Below, piece after piece: positions 39,134 to 49,410 of a stretch of 64,000 nucleotides of DNA; the stretch's first letter is position 1, and every line of letters starts with the position of its first letter. This stretch comes from Streptococcus lutetiensis. Lineage in GTDB: Bacteria > Bacillota > Bacilli > Lactobacillales > Streptococcaceae. The notes under the pieces were generated by a model that searched no databases, was not told where the DNA came from, and was given only the letters and a program-made list of their open reading frames with translations. The DNA lies in assembly GCF_900475675.1 (NCBI RefSeq), contig NZ_LS483403.1:1116001-1180000 (forward strand), read 5' to 3'. Made by a program: the position numbers and the translations under genes.

Positions 39134-42100
39134 TTATTTGTTATTATTTTTAAAATCTAACTTAGGTTTATCACCTTCTTTTTTAATAAAGAATTTATTA
39201 CCAAGAACATCTGTTCGAACTTTATAGATTGATATGTTAGGTTTATTTAAACCTTTAATAAACTGTCCACTTTTTGCAACTTTTCCCAAAACTGGTAAAA
39301 TTTCTTCCTCAGAATCAAAAGTTCCTTTTTCTAATGGTTTTAATTCCACATAGTGCTTAGATGTATCATTTTTTGAGCCGAATCTTAACATCCTTTCACA
39401 ATTATTTAGAGTATCTTTGATTAAAATCAAATCATTTCGGTAAAGAGTAAACTTAAATTCTGATTTTTTGCCGATACCTTCTTTTTCCCTTATCGCATCA
39501 TACTTTTCTTGTGAGATATGATACTTACCAGTTCCTTTTTCAAAACTTAAATCAGAATATTTCAATCCCATCAGTTCATATTTTAAAGTCTCTAGATTAA
39601 AGTAAATATCAGCTCGCCATGGAGAAATTTGTCTCAATACAACTCTATTTTTAGATTTTTCAGGTGTTATATCAATACAATTTCCTAATTTTTTATCATA
39701 ATACTTAAGAGACTTAATTGGTGTTCCATTTCCTTTTTTACTGTATTTACAGATTAAGCCATTTTCTCTACGATACTCTTCAAAAGGATTGCATTTTACA
39801 GTTTTTTTACCATCTTCGGAAAGTTTTTCACTTGGATAATCTCTGAGAATAACTTCAATAACATTTTCCCAAGTTAGAGGATCTTTTTGATACATCAAGA
39901 ATTGTGTTTTATCTTTTTTATATCTTTTAATAAAAGTATCAAAACCATCTTGACTGTAGATATCTTTTATCTTCCCTAAAACATAAGTTTCATCTTTTTT
40001 ATCTTTTCCAAGTTTAGCTTTTCGTGTTGAGTAAATAGTAGCATCAGAGACTTTACGATTAAATTTTGAATCAACTTGATAAGAGAATAAAATTTCATCC
40101 TCAAATCCTTTACTTGAAATCGTATTTACAAATCCTTGATAAGGTGGTTGGAAAACTAATTCTTTATATTTATCATCAGAGATACTTAAAATTTCACCAG
40201 TCTCTTTATTCACCACTTGATTTTCACCATAGCTCTCAAACATCGGATTTTCTTGTTTTTGCCACAATTTCAATTGACTTGAAGCAGCAATAATTAAAGC
40301 ATCAACAGCATGATGGTGGTATGTTTCGCGCGATTTATCAATATTCCATTTTCGGCGGAGCTGTGATGTAAACTGACCTCTGACAACAGAAACTTTAGTA
40401 TCTTTCCCCAACTCTTTTAATGCTGTTTGAAGACTATTAAGCACTACTCGTGAAGCATAACGAGTGTCCACAAGATTACGTTCGATAAATTTCTTTTTAA
40501 CTTCGATTTTATCGATATTTTCTGTTGTTAAAAGATATTCACGTTTTTTCTTACCAAGCCTTTTTTGTTTTAAGACATAATCTTTCATTTCTCTAAATGA
40601 CCATGCCGCATCCATAGAATCAATAACTTGATAAGGAGTTTTTTGTCCCTTCTCTTGGTTAGTCCAAGCATACACTAAAACCTTATTAGCTAAACTATCA
40701 TCAAAAGAAAGTGATAAAGGCAAAATATGATCAATCTCAAACTTATTTGAATTATGCACTAAATCATGAATAGAAATTAGCTTACCAGAATATAAACAAC
40801 GCTCACCTTGTTGATACCAAAGGCGAATTTTAGTTTTTAACTCTTTATTGCCATGAAAAACGCCATCAGGTAAGTTATCAGTACCATTATAAAGAAAAGC
40901 TGCTCGTTTTAAAGAATCATCTTTTTCTTTTTTATTTTCTTTTTCCTTTTTATCAATAAATTTCTTCTCATCTTCAGCATTCTTATCTCGTGGCATCTCG
41001 ATAACAATCTTATCAAAATCGCCATATTTCTTAACAGCCGCATTAATGATTTTAATTGTTTGTCGAACTGATTTTGCTACAACAGGATTATAAATTTCAT
41101 CTGTTATTTCTTTTTCATCAATTGTTTTTGTATTTTTTGATGATTTTTTATTAACCTTGAATTTTTCTAGTCTTGTCAAAATTGTCATCTGTTCTTCAGA
41201 TGTTACATACAGTTCAGGGATTAATTCATTCATCAATTTAGCTGAAAAGCTATGCCAACCTTTATTGAATGCTGAACTTTGATTTTTCCTAATTTGGACA
41301 ATTTCAGAAATTTGTTCTTCGGTAAATTGACTTGGAAGATTGCGTTTGATAGTATCTTCAATACCCTCACGCTCTGTATTAAGCGTTAAAATATCTGCCA
41401 GTTTATCTAATGTTTCTCTTGATAGTTCATCAATATCAATTGAACTTAAATTAAATTTTAACTTACGATAAGGCTCAAAAGTATGCAAATCTGGCTTATC
41501 TTTATTATCTACTCGATAGCCCTTAATATCATCTACACTACAATCTACTATCTTCGCAATTTCTTTTAATAATTTAGAAGCACCGAGTGCTTTTGATTTC
41601 TTAGCAAAATCTACTAAATACTCTTTCTGCTCAGTAGACAATTTACCAGTTTCAGTAGGAACTTTTAAATTATTTAAATCATTTAAAAAGTTAAACTCTT
41701 GCGCAGTATATGAAGCTTTAGAAGCACGGTATTCTTCAGGATAAAAACTACATTTTCCAATCAAAATTCCAAAGATATTCTCCAAGGTTGTTCCATCTGT
41801 ACGAAAACGTCCGTAATCTGTACGAGATTTTTCGTTACCTGGCCCATGGTAATATTTTCTTTTTTGAGTTAGGATTTCAATATAGTCTTCAATAAACTCA
41901 TCTGTAATTTGTTTATTATAGTTTGATTGAGTTTCTAAAATTTTACGTGCTTCATTCTTATAATCAGAAGTAGAGAAAACGTTAATTAGTCTATGAGCTT
42001 CACCATTTTCATCATACACTGTGAAGTTTCCACGTAATTGACCATATTTTTCCAATCGTTCTAATTGAATTTGACCTGGAGTTTTAGTTTTCAACAAACG

Positions 42101-42523
42101 ACGATTCTCATCAATAGATTTTGCATAATCTGAACTACCTGTTGAATCATCTTCTGCATCATCAAGATATGAAATGCCGCGTCTTTTTGCAATTGTACGC
42201 AAAGCAGCAAACAATTCTTCATTTGTTAATTGTTCCGTTAACCCTTTAACACGAAGTTCGTACGGATTTAAATTTAGATTTCTAAAATCAGTTGAAATAT
42301 CATATTTTTCAAATAAATCACGAACACGTTTTACACGATGTTTTTTACGACGGGTTAAACGTCTTGCACCGCGAAAACCTCTCCTTTCAGCATTATTTTC
42401 AGCATTTGCAGCAGAAAATAAACGCGAATTGGCATGTATTACATTTCCTGTTTTTGCATCAATAATACCAACACCAACGGAAGCTACACCAATATCCAAG
42501 CCTAAAATTTTTCCATTACTCAT
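39134..42523 (-). CDS. cas9: CRISPR-associated endonuclease Cas9 (type II-A, St1 type)
   Basis: A 1129-residue RNA-guided double-strand DNA nuclease, close in length to S. thermophilus CRISPR1 Cas9 (1121). RuvC-I has Asp10 (LGLDIGVASVG); the Arg-rich bridge helix follows (RRGFRGARRLTRRKKHRVKR). RuvC-II has Glu509 (KIVIEMPRD), HNH has His599 (KFEIDHILPLS), and RuvC-III has HHHAVD (Asp741). All catalytic residues are kept, so it should be active. The C-terminal part (from about 840) is the PAM-interacting region. St1 Cas9 reads NNAGAAW; the PAM here is likely similar but untested. Confidence 0.98.
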   Translation of the reverse strand: MSNGKILGLDIGVASVGVGIIDAKTGNVIHANSRLFSAANAENNAERRGFRGARRLTRRKKHRVKRVRDLFEKYDISTDFRNLNLNPYELRVKGLTEQLTNEELFAALRTIAKRRGISYLDDAEDDSTGSSDYAKSIDENRRLLKTKTPGQIQLERLEKYGQLRGNFTVYDENGEAHRLINVFSTSDYKNEARKILETQSNYNKQITDEFIEDYIEILTQKRKYYHGPGNEKSRTDYGRFRTDGTTLENIFGILIGKCSFYPEEYRASKASYTAQEFNFLNDLNNLKVPTETGKLSTEQKEYLVDFAKKSKALGASKLLKEIAKIVDCSVDDIKGYRVDNKDKPDLHTFEPYRKLKFNLSSIDIDELSRETLDKLADILTLNTEREGIEDTIKRNLPSQFTEEQISEIVQIRKNQSSAFNKGWHSFSAKLMNELIPELYVTSEEQMTILTRLEKFKVNKKSSKNTKTIDEKEITDEIYNPVVAKSVRQTIKIINAAVKKYGDFDKIVIEMPRDKNAEDEKKFIDKKEKENKKEKDDSLKRAAFLYNGTDNLPDGVFHGNKELKTKIRLWYQQGERCLYSGKLISIHDLVHNSNKFEIDHILPLSLSFDDSLANKVLVYAWTNQEKGQKTPYQVIDSMDAAWSFREMKDYVLKQKRLGKKKREYLLTTENIDKIEVKKKFIERNLVDTRYASRVVLNSLQTALKELGKDTKVSVVRGQFTSQLRRKWNIDKSRETYHHHAVDALIIAASSQLKLWQKQENPMFESYGENQVVNKETGEILSISDDKYKELVFQPPYQGFVNTISSKGFEDEILFSYQVDSKFNRKVSDATIYSTRKAKLGKDKKDETYVLGKIKDIYSQDGFDTFIKRYKKDKTQFLMYQKDPLTWENVIEVILRDYPSEKLSEDGKKTVKCNPFEEYRRENGLICKYSKKGNGTPIKSLKYYDKKLGNCIDITPEKSKNRVVLRQISPWRADIYFNLETLKYELMGLKYSDLSFEKGTGKYHISQEKYDAIREKEGIGKKSEFKFTLYRNDLILIKDTLNNCERMLRFGSKNDTSKHYVELKPLEKGTFDSEEEILPVLGKVAKSGQFIKGLNKPNISIYKVRTDVLGNKFFIKKEGDKPKLDFKNNNK

Positions 42524-42561
42524 AGTTTTTCCTTCTTCTCTAATATTAAGTAATCCCTTAC

Positions 42562-42590
42562 ATTTTACTCTTTTGAAAACTAAAAAACAA
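42562..42590 (-). promoter_or_regulatory. Predicted cas9 promoter
   Basis: TTGTTT (42585-42590) and TAAAAT (42562-42567), 17 bases apart on the minus strand. The -35 box uses the T-run of the ndk terminator. Spacing is ideal, sequence is moderate. Confidence 0.5.
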
Positions 42591-42608
42591 GCACCATTAA
42601 GCGCTTGT
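42581..42608 (-). terminator. Terminator after ndk
   Basis: Minus strand ACAAGCGC / GTGCTTGT (one wobble) followed by six Ts, 20 bases past the ndk stop. Confidence 0.8.
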
Positions 42609-42627
42609 CAGCTACTAAACTATCAAA

Positions 42628-43044
42628 TTATTCCCCAAACCAAAGGGCAATTTCACGTTCAACTGATTCTGGTGAATCTGAACCGTGAACGATGTTAAAT
42701 GTTGCTGCTCCTTCTGCGGGTGCTTGTGCATAGTCACCGCGGATTGTTCCAGGAAGAGCTTCTTTAGGGTTTGTTGCTCCCATCATTGTACGCCAAGAAG
42801 AAATCACTTCTTCACCTGACATAACACCAGCAATCACTGGACCACTTGTCATAAAGTCTACGATTAATGGGAAAAATGGACGGTCAACTAAGTCTTCGTA
42901 GTGTTTTTCTAGCAATTCTGGAGTTGCCATACGCATTTCCAATTTTTCAATTTTGAAACCACGACGTTCGATACGGTGCAATACTTCACCAACAAGACCG
43001 CGTTTCACACCATCTGGTTTAATCATAAAGAAAGTTTTTTCCAT
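42628..43044 (-). CDS. ndk: Nucleoside diphosphate kinase
   Basis: 138 residues. The phosphorylated His lies in [17 protein letters not shown], and the start [20 protein letters not shown] is diagnostic. The enzyme balances NTP/dNTP pools. It sits alone between the CRISPR locus and a small-gene cluster. Confidence 0.96.
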   Translation of the reverse strand: MEKTFFMIKPDGVKRGLVGEVLHRIERRGFKIEKLEMRMATPELLEKHYEDLVDRPFFPLIVDFMTSGPVIAGVMSGEEVISSWRTMMGATNPKEALPGTIRGDYAQAPAEGAATFNIVHGSDSPESVEREIALWFGE

Positions 43045-43161
43045 GTAAACAATCCAACCTATCTAACTAAAATAAATTCACTTTCAATTTTACCATAAAA
43101 GAAAGTTTTTGAAAAACGTTGAAAGACATTTTCACTAAATTTTTAGTTAGAATTTGAAAAG

Positions 43162-43326
43162 TTAAACTTCCACAAATTCCACATGCACTCCTGATAAAAA
43201 CTCCTTAGCATTTCTTTTAGCTTCTTCCAAGTTATCATCCTGAGTTCCACCAGCAAAATCAGGAAATTCTCCCCAATAACTTCCATTAGTTTCAGTGTGA
43301 AAAATAACTGGATAAATTTTAATCAT
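43162..43326 (-). CDS. HicB-like antitoxin domain, orphan and short
   Basis: 54 residues from ATG 43326 (AAGGAG before it): MIKIYPVIFHTETNGSYWGE then FPDFAGGTQDDNLEEAKRNA. This is the HicB RNase H-like half fold. The usual DNA-binding C-terminal part and a HicA toxin gene are missing, so it is either a single-domain HicB-like protein or a remnant of a toxin-antitoxin module. Confidence 0.65.
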   Translation of the reverse strand: MIKIYPVIFHTETNGSYWGEFPDFAGGTQDDNLEEAKRNAKEFLSGVHVEFVEV

Positions 43327-43347
43327 TGTACTTCTCCTTATTACTGC

Positions 43348-43518
43348 TTAACTCACCAACCAGCCCCAGAAGAAGGGGAGGAGAAAGGCGATGATGCCGC
43401 AGATGACATAGGTGATGCGCAGGCATTTTTGCGAAATGTTAGAGGATTTTACCCAAAATGTGATGGCAAATATCCACGCTACTGCAAACAGTAGCCAAAA
43501 GTACCATACAAATGTCAT
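43348..43518 (-). CDS. Small membrane protein, 56 residues
   Basis: Starts at ATG 43518, which overlaps the stop of the upstream TIGR01906-type gene (ATGA), so it is translationally coupled. Two hydrophobic helices (FVWYFWLLFAVAWIFAITFW and VICGIIAFLLPFFWGWLV) with a Lys/Arg loop between them. No function recognised; probably works with its membrane-protein neighbour. Confidence 0.7.
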   Translation of the reverse strand: MTFVWYFWLLFAVAWIFAITFWVKSSNISQKCLRITYVICGIIAFLLPFFWGWLVS

Positions 43519-44174
43519 TTTTCATCCTTTCTCTCGTTATTTTTTAGGTGATGATTTAATTGCTTACGAGCTATTGCGACTAAACTTAGCATCATCGCTT
43601 CATAAGCTACAAAGAAAATGATAAAGCAATGCATGAAGTATTCTTCTGGTAAAACCCATATAACTGGGTCAGTCGCTGGGTTAAAAAGCCAACTGCTATC
43701 ACCAGGAAATAAGGCTTCATGAAAGAGAGTAAAGAATTGGTCAAAACCAATCAAAAGCCCTGCTACTGCAATGATAATCGGTAAAATTGCAGCTAAGGTA
43801 AAAGCTCTCTGATGAAGAAAAAGTGACTTTTCAGCTCTGCTATTTTTCAAAAAGCACCAAGAAGGATATAGCAAAATCACAAAGACAGCTTGTGCTAAGT
43901 GAAAAAGGTGTTTAACATCATGAAAATGCTTGAGTCCACTAGCTGATGAGTGAAAATCTGGCATGACAAGTCTGTGTGACAAGGGATTTGTCAGATAAGT
44001 CATCAAGATGTTAAAATTTTTCAAAAGTTCATCTTTTGTGATAGTCACTTGGAGGCTCAGTTTTAGCCAGTCAATCTCTAGTGGATAAATCAACCACGCG
44101 CCATAAATAGCTACAAGGACTGCTAAAGATAGCAGCCACAGCCAAGTACTAAAAGTCCAAGATTTAGTTTTCAT
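43515..44174 (-). CDS. TIGR01906/DUF1461 family integral membrane protein
   Basis: 219 residues if started at ATG 44174 ([11 protein letters not shown]); the frame opens at 44201. About five helices, with the extracellular stretch [19 protein letters not shown] and the motif [20 protein letters not shown], typical of the family found beside NagD-type phosphatases in streptococci. Function unknown. It overlaps the end of the phosphatase gene and the start of the 56-residue gene, so the three form one operon. Confidence 0.8.
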   Translation of the reverse strand: MKTKSWTFSTWLWLLSLAVLVAIYGAWLIYPLEIDWLKLSLQVTITKDELLKNFNILMTYLTNPLSHRLVMPDFHSSASGLKHFHDVKHLFHLAQAVFVILLYPSWCFLKNSRAEKSLFLHQRAFTLAAILPIIIAVAGLLIGFDQFFTLFHEALFPGDSSWLFNPATDPVIWVLPEEYFMHCFIIFFVAYEAMMLSLVAIARKQLNHHLKNNERKDEK

Positions 44175-44937
44175 CAAAGTTCCAATCATCAAGGCTAGCA
44201 AGAACGTGATTAGGTTTTACCGGGAAAGTTGGGACTTCTTCAGGCTTAGTAAATCCAGTTGTGACAAGAAGCGTTGCAATATCATTTTGAATTCCCGCCA
44301 TAATATCTGTCAGATAATTGTCACCAACCATAATAGCTTCTTCACGTTTAACTCCAAGAACATCAAGAGCTTTATTCATGATAATAGCATTTGGTTTTCC
44401 AATAAAGACTGGTTGCACGCGAGTGGCTGCTTCCAATAATTTGTTAATAGCGCCCGCACCTGGCATCAAGCCACGTTCAGTAGGAATGTTCAAATCTGGA
44501 TTTGTTCCGATAAAGACAGCACCTTTTTGGATAGCTAATGTCGCTACTGCTAATTTTTCATAAGTCAAATCATTATCAAGACCAACAACGACATAAGCTG
44601 GATTTTCAGTGTCTTCTACATAACCCGCCTCAGCAATCGCTGTTTTCAAACCAGTTTCACCAATCACGTAAACCGTTTTACCACGATTCAAATCGTTCAT
44701 GTAATCAATCGTCGCCATTGTTGCTGTGTAGATTGTTTCAAGTGGGGTGTGAACGTTGAACTGAGTTGACAACATTTCTTGAACTTTTTCAGGTGTACGA
44801 GTTGAATTATTCGTTACTAAAACGTAAGGAATATTTCTTTCTTGAAGTCTTTGAATAAAACGTTCCCCTGCTGGAATACGATTTTTTCCTTTGTAAATAG
44901 TTCCATCCAAGTCGATTAAATAGCCTTTATAAGTCAT
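44164..44937 (-). CDS. HAD-IIA family hydrolase, NagD-type phosphatase
   Basis: 257 residues. HAD motif I is [10 protein letters not shown] (nucleophile Asp), motif II NNST, and motif [13 protein letters not shown]. The C2 cap lies between. NagD-like enzymes remove phosphate from nucleotides or sugar phosphates; the physiological substrate is unclear. First gene of an operon with two membrane proteins. Confidence 0.88.
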   Translation of the reverse strand: MTYKGYLIDLDGTIYKGKNRIPAGERFIQRLQERNIPYVLVTNNSTRTPEKVQEMLSTQFNVHTPLETIYTATMATIDYMNDLNRGKTVYVIGETGLKTAIAEAGYVEDTENPAYVVVGLDNDLTYEKLAVATLAIQKGAVFIGTNPDLNIPTERGLMPGAGAINKLLEAATRVQPVFIGKPNAIIMNKALDVLGVKREEAIMVGDNYLTDIMAGIQNDIATLLVTTGFTKPEEVPTFPVKPNHVLASLDDWNFDEN

Positions 44938-45034
44938 TTTTCCTCCAATATAAATAGTAAATGACCTTTCTGATACAGTTAAAAGGTCACTACTCTTACT
45001 TCTTTTCTTAGTTACTTTAAAAATAGCAGAGCTT

Positions 45035-45763
45035 TTATTTTGCTTTCCATTCTATGCGTGCTTGAGCTCGAAGGGCACCTTGTGTGACAATTTCATGTTT
45101 GGTTGTCAAGCCAATACGTTCAACACGTGACTTGATGTCATGACCATATTGAACTTCCTTCACATATTTCAAGTTAATGTGGTGTGGAATGTATTTTTCC
45201 AAAAAGTTAACGTCTAAAACATCATACATCCATTCAAGGTATTTGCTGTTATTGACATGACCATTCAAATCAAGGTCGAAGAAACGCACGTGATAGAGAG
45301 TTTCTTCTGGATTTTCCAAACCTTCATAACGAGGTCCACGATAGATTTTCTTCACTTTTTCAACTTGGTAAACATCGACAATGTCATCAACGACAGGGTG
45401 AACTTTTCGTGTGTCATAATCCATCAAAACAAAAGTTGAATGAATGGTCAAAATCTTCTCACCATCTTGACCGTAAACATTAAAATCACGGTAACAAAAG
45501 AGTTTATTATAAGCTGTTGGTACCGTCTCAATCACGATGTTTTCAGTGTATCTTGGCAAACGATCAATTTCAATCGCATATTCTGTGATAATCCAGACAA
45601 GGTTATAAGTTTGAAAAACATACTCGTCACTCATTCCAAGACTTAACGATTGCTTGCCAGAAACTTGCAAAACAAGCGATAAGAGCTGTGATAATTTCAT
45701 ATTTTGATTAATATCACTTTCATAAAAAGGTACTTGATATTTTTCTCGATAACTTAATCCCAT
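45035..45763 (-). CDS. Acyl-ACP thioesterase
   Basis: 242 residues with a tandem hot-dog fold. The catalytic region [20 protein letters not shown] (Asn/His) is characteristic of FatA/FatB-type acyl-ACP thioesterases. It would release fatty acids from acyl carrier protein. It lies 5 bases after hemW on the same strand, the usual streptococcal pair. Confidence 0.9.
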   Translation of the reverse strand: MGLSYREKYQVPFYESDINQNMKLSQLLSLVLQVSGKQSLSLGMSDEYVFQTYNLVWIITEYAIEIDRLPRYTENIVIETVPTAYNKLFCYRDFNVYGQDGEKILTIHSTFVLMDYDTRKVHPVVDDIVDVYQVEKVKKIYRGPRYEGLENPEETLYHVRFFDLDLNGHVNNSKYLEWMYDVLDVNFLEKYIPHHINLKYVKEVQYGHDIKSRVERIGLTTKHEIVTQGALRAQARIEWKAK

Positions 45764-45768
45764 CTTTT

Positions 45769-46899
45769 TTACTCCAATATAAATCTCTCTGCGACTGTGT
45801 CTCCCAAAAACAGTCCTTTTTTGGTCATGCGAATCACCTTGTCATCTGGTACTAAAAGCCCTTGTTCACAAAGTTCTCTCACGATTTGACCATAACGGTC
45901 TTCAAAAGACAAGCCGAATTTTTCTTCAAATCTAGCAATAGACACACCTGATTTTTTGCGTAATCCTAAGAACAATTCTTCTTCCATCATTTCATCTTTT
46001 GTTAAAACTTCTTCTGATAATCTAGCATTACCCTCGGCAACTGCCTTAAGATAGTGCTGAATTGGACCACGATTACGGTAACGAACACCATTTAGATAAC
46101 CAGAAGCACCTGCACCCACACCGAAGTACTCAGCATTATCCCAGTACATCAAATTGTGACGACTTTCAAAACCTGGTTTAGTGAAGTTTGAAATTTCATA
46201 GTGCTCAAAGCCATTAGCTCCCAGCTCAGAAATAATATATTCAAACATCTTCGCTTCCAAGTCTTCTTTAGGTAATTGTAATTTACCGCGACGCATTTTA
46301 TTCATGAAAACCGTGTGATGTTCCAGAATCAAGCTATATAAACTCAAATGTGGAATATCTAGAGCAATCGCCTTAGCCACATTTTCCTTGACATCTTCCA
46401 TGGTCTGACCAGGAAGGGCATAAATCAAGTCAATTGAAATGTTATGAAAACCAGCTTTTTTCAAATTCGAAATCGTTGAATAAATCTGAGCTTCATTGTG
46501 ACTACGTCCAATTTGTTTCAAATGCTTATCATTAAAAGTCTGAACACCAAGTGAAACACGGTTAACAGCTGAATTTTTCAGCACTTCAATCTTATCTTCA
46601 GTCAAATCACCTGGATTTGCTTCGATAGTGAATTCTTCCAAAATACTTAAATCCAAATGCTTTGTTAAATTCGTCAATAAATACTCCAATTGCTCTGCGG
46701 TAATTGAGGTTGGAGTGCCGCCTCCAATATATAAAGTACGCAATTTTTTGATATCATATGATTCAAATTCACGAATAAGAGCCTGTAAATAAGCATCAAC
46801 AGGCTGATTTTTGATGAATACTTTTGAGAAATCACAATAATAACAAATTTGCGTACAAAATGGTATATGTACATAAGCTGATGTTGGTTTTGTTAGCAT
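45769..46899 (-). CDS. hemW: Radical SAM protein HemW
   Basis: 376 residues. The Fe-S motif CTQICYYCDF (CxxxCxxC) near residues 15-25 and GGGTPTS define a radical SAM enzyme of the HemN/HemW group, with the HemW C-terminal domain (EEELFLGLRKKSGV). HemW is a haem chaperone and not a coproporphyrinogen oxidase. Such organisms usually lack haem synthesis, so its exact role is open. Followed by the thioesterase gene. Confidence 0.9.
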   Translation of the reverse strand: MLTKPTSAYVHIPFCTQICYYCDFSKVFIKNQPVDAYLQALIREFESYDIKKLRTLYIGGGTPTSITAEQLEYLLTNLTKHLDLSILEEFTIEANPGDLTEDKIEVLKNSAVNRVSLGVQTFNDKHLKQIGRSHNEAQIYSTISNLKKAGFHNISIDLIYALPGQTMEDVKENVAKAIALDIPHLSLYSLILEHHTVFMNKMRRGKLQLPKEDLEAKMFEYIISELGANGFEHYEISNFTKPGFESRHNLMYWDNAEYFGVGAGASGYLNGVRYRNRGPIQHYLKAVAEGNARLSEEVLTKDEMMEEELFLGLRKKSGVSIARFEEKFGLSFEDRYGQIVRELCEQGLLVPDDKVIRMTKKGLFLGDTVAERFILE

Positions 46900-46945
46900 G
46901 ACGCTATTATAACATTTTTAAGAAAGATAACCAATGAAATAAACA

Positions 46946-46978
46946 CAAAAAGGTCTGAGCCTAACACCCAAACCTTTT
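46946..46978 (-). terminator. Terminator after glmM
   Basis: Minus strand AAAAGGTTTGGG pairs with CTCAGACCTTTT with wobbles, then Ts, 15 bases past the glmM stop. Confidence 0.7.
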
Positions 46979-46992
46979 CTTTTTTATTGAAT

Positions 46993-48345
46993 TTAGTCGA
47001 TACCGATTTCGTTACGAACAACGTCAGCAATAGTATTTACATAGTAGTCAACTTCTTCATCAGTTGGCGCTTCAGCCATAACGCGAAGAAGTGGTTCAGT
47101 ACCACTTGGTCGAACCAAAATACGACCGTTTCCATTCATTTCTTCTTCCATTTTGCTGATGATTTCTGCGATAGCTGGAACCTCCATGGCTTTGCTCTTC
47201 ATGCTGTTTTCAACACGAATGTTAACCAATTTTTGTGGGTAAATTGTAACTTCAGCAGCCAATTCAGAAAGTGGTTTACCAGTTTCTTTCATGACTTTTA
47301 CCAATTGGATACCAGTCAATTGACCATCACCAGTGGTGTTGTAATCCATGATAATCACGTGACCTGATTGTTCACCACCAAGGTTAAAGCCTGATTTACG
47401 CATTTCTTCAACAACGTAACGGTCACCAACAGCTGTGATAGCTTTATTGATACCTTCGCGGTCAAGTGCTTTGTGGAAACCAAGGTTTGACATAACAGTT
47501 GTTACGATTGTGTTGTGAGCCAATTGTCCACGTTCAGAAAGGTATTTACCAATGATGTACATAACTTTGTCACCATCAACGATTTCACCATTTTCATCAA
47601 CGGCAATTAAACGGTCGCTATCACCATCAAATGCAAGACCAACTGCAGCACCTGATTCTTTAACAAGTTCTTGCAATTGTTCTGGGTGTGTTGATCCTAC
47701 ACCATCATTGATGTTAAGACCATCTGGATTTTCACCGATAACTGTAATATCAGCATCAAGATCTAGGAAAATATCACGTGCAGATACAGATGCTGAACCG
47801 TTTGCTGTATCAAGAGCAACTTTCATTCCTTCTAGGCTAATACCTGTTGATACAAGGAATTTTTCGTATTTACGAAGACCTTCTGGATAATCAACAAGTG
47901 TTCCCAAACCGTCTGCTGAAGGGCGTGGAAGGGTATCTTCTGGTGCATCAAGGAGAGCTTCAATTTCCAATTCTTGATCATCAGCTAATTTGAATCCATC
48001 ACCACCGAAGAATTTAATACCATTATCTTGAGCAGGGTTGTGACTAGCAGAAATCATAACACCAGCGCTAGCTTTTTCAGTACGGACAAGGTATGAAACA
48101 CCTGGAGTTGCTAAAACACCAAGTTTGTAAACTTCAATACCAACTGAAAGAAGTCCAGCTACCAAAGCTGATTCAAGCATTTCACCTGAAATTCGAGTAT
48201 CGCGTGCTACAAATACTTTTGGACGTCCTGTTTCATGCTGACTAAGAACATAGCCACCAAAGCGTCCTAATTTGAAAGCTAATTCAGGGGTCAACTCAAC
48301 ATTTGCTTCTCCACGAACACCATCTGTTCCAAAATATTTTCCCAT
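46993..48345 (-). CDS. glmM: Phosphoglucosamine mutase
   Basis: 450 residues. The active-site phosphoserine is in [15 protein letters not shown] (Ser near 101), the metal loop is DGDSDR, and the sugar-binding GGEQSGH and C-terminal phosphate loop RPSGTEP are present. It makes glucosamine-1-phosphate for peptidoglycan. It lies downstream of cdaA-cdaR, the conserved Firmicute cluster in which GlmM binds and restrains CdaA. Confidence 0.97.
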   Translation of the reverse strand: MGKYFGTDGVRGEANVELTPELAFKLGRFGGYVLSQHETGRPKVFVARDTRISGEMLESALVAGLLSVGIEVYKLGVLATPGVSYLVRTEKASAGVMISASHNPAQDNGIKFFGGDGFKLADDQELEIEALLDAPEDTLPRPSADGLGTLVDYPEGLRKYEKFLVSTGISLEGMKVALDTANGSASVSARDIFLDLDADITVIGENPDGLNINDGVGSTHPEQLQELVKESGAAVGLAFDGDSDRLIAVDENGEIVDGDKVMYIIGKYLSERGQLAHNTIVTTVMSNLGFHKALDREGINKAITAVGDRYVVEEMRKSGFNLGGEQSGHVIIMDYNTTGDGQLTGIQLVKVMKETGKPLSELAAEVTIYPQKLVNIRVENSMKSKAMEVPAIAEIISKMEEEMNGNGRILVRPSGTEPLLRVMAEAPTDEEVDYYVNTIADVVRNEIGID

Positions 48346-48453
48346 TATTTTTTTAGCGAAAAATTCGCTTCCTCCATTACTAATATTCTTTTCCTAAGGA
48401 CAAGAAACTTACTTGCCCAGTATTCTTTAATATATAGTCCTAGCTATTATGAA

Positions 48454-49410
48454 CTATTTTTTTGTCACTGTCAACTGTACCGTCACTACAGAAGGCTCTA
48501 CTGCTACATTATCTGCTGTTAAGTTGACACTCAAATTGGTATCTTTTGTCATATTTGAAACATCGACATTAGCAACCACCTCGTTAACAGCGTTAAGGGC
48601 ATCTTGACTACCAGTAATCGTCACCTGATTTTGACTGAGGCTATAAGAGATATTTGATAGCTTATCATTCATTTTCCCAGTCATCTTAACAGTCACTGGT
48701 ACGGTTTTGGTCAATTTCTTAACTGTCACTTCAAGTCGAGCTTTTGACGGGTTGATGGCACTAGCGAGAATTGTACCATCTGAGGCAACGGCTTGCAAGG
48801 CAACTCGTCCATTGTAATTGTCGTTTAGAACTTCATTTTCGGGTAGTTTAGCAACCACATGATCGATTTGGTCAATGATTGATTCTGCACTTGTGACTTC
48901 AACTTCAGATATGTCTGTTGACACTTTCTTCAGCTCATAGTCTTTGGCGATTTGATTATCGTCAATGACGCCTTGAACATCAAAGGTCTTGGTTTTCTTT
49001 TTGCCAATAGTCACAGAGATATTATTCGGTGAAGCTGTCGCTGTAACACCTGATGGCAAATTAGTCACCTTAAGAGGCACTGTTTGAGTGCCTTCACCCA
49101 AGTTTGACAAGTCAGCAACAACCTTGAAACTTCTCGTGTCATTATTAATTTCAGAGTCCAATTTAACACGGTTGATTGATGTTAAATAAACTTCTGTTTC
49201 ATAAGAATAACCACTGATAAAATACTTATCACTATCGTATTTGATATCGATAGGGACATTTGTTAGGGTGTGGGTAAAAGTCTCTGTTGCTCCAGATACC
49301 TGCGACCCAACATGCGTATAGTTACTTGTTGTGGCAGTCAAAAATAGGAGAATAGAAAAGATAATAGACACAATAACCAACCAGAATTGACTATTGAAAA
49401 ACTTTTTCAT
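48454..49410 (-). CDS. cdaR: CdaA regulator CdaR (YbbR domains)
   Basis: 318 residues from ATG 49410; the frame opens upstream at a TTG. One N-terminal transmembrane anchor (FWLVIVSIIFSILLFLTATT), then YbbR repeats outside the membrane (for example VPIDIKYDSDKYFISGYS). CdaR controls the diadenylate cyclase CdaA. Its ATG overlaps the cdaA stop (ATGA). Confidence 0.92.
   Translation of the reverse strand: MKKFFNSQFWLVIVSIIFSILLFLTATTSNYTHVGSQVSGATETFTHTLTNVPIDIKYDSDKYFISGYSYETEVYLTSINRVKLDSEINNDTRSFKVVADLSNLGEGTQTVPLKVTNLPSGVTATASPNNISVTIGKKKTKTFDVQGVIDDNQIAKDYELKKVSTDISEVEVTSAESIIDQIDHVVAKLPENEVLNDNYNGRVALQAVASDGTILASAINPSKARLEVTVKKLTKTVPVTVKMTGKMNDKLSNISYSLSQNQVTITGSQDALNAVNEVVANVDVSNMTKDTNLSVNLTADNVAVEPSVVTVQLTVTKK

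Noticed and set aside
42174..42698. 174-codon plus-strand ORF across the cas9 start and ndk end
   Set aside because: Antisense to two well-supported genes; no family features.
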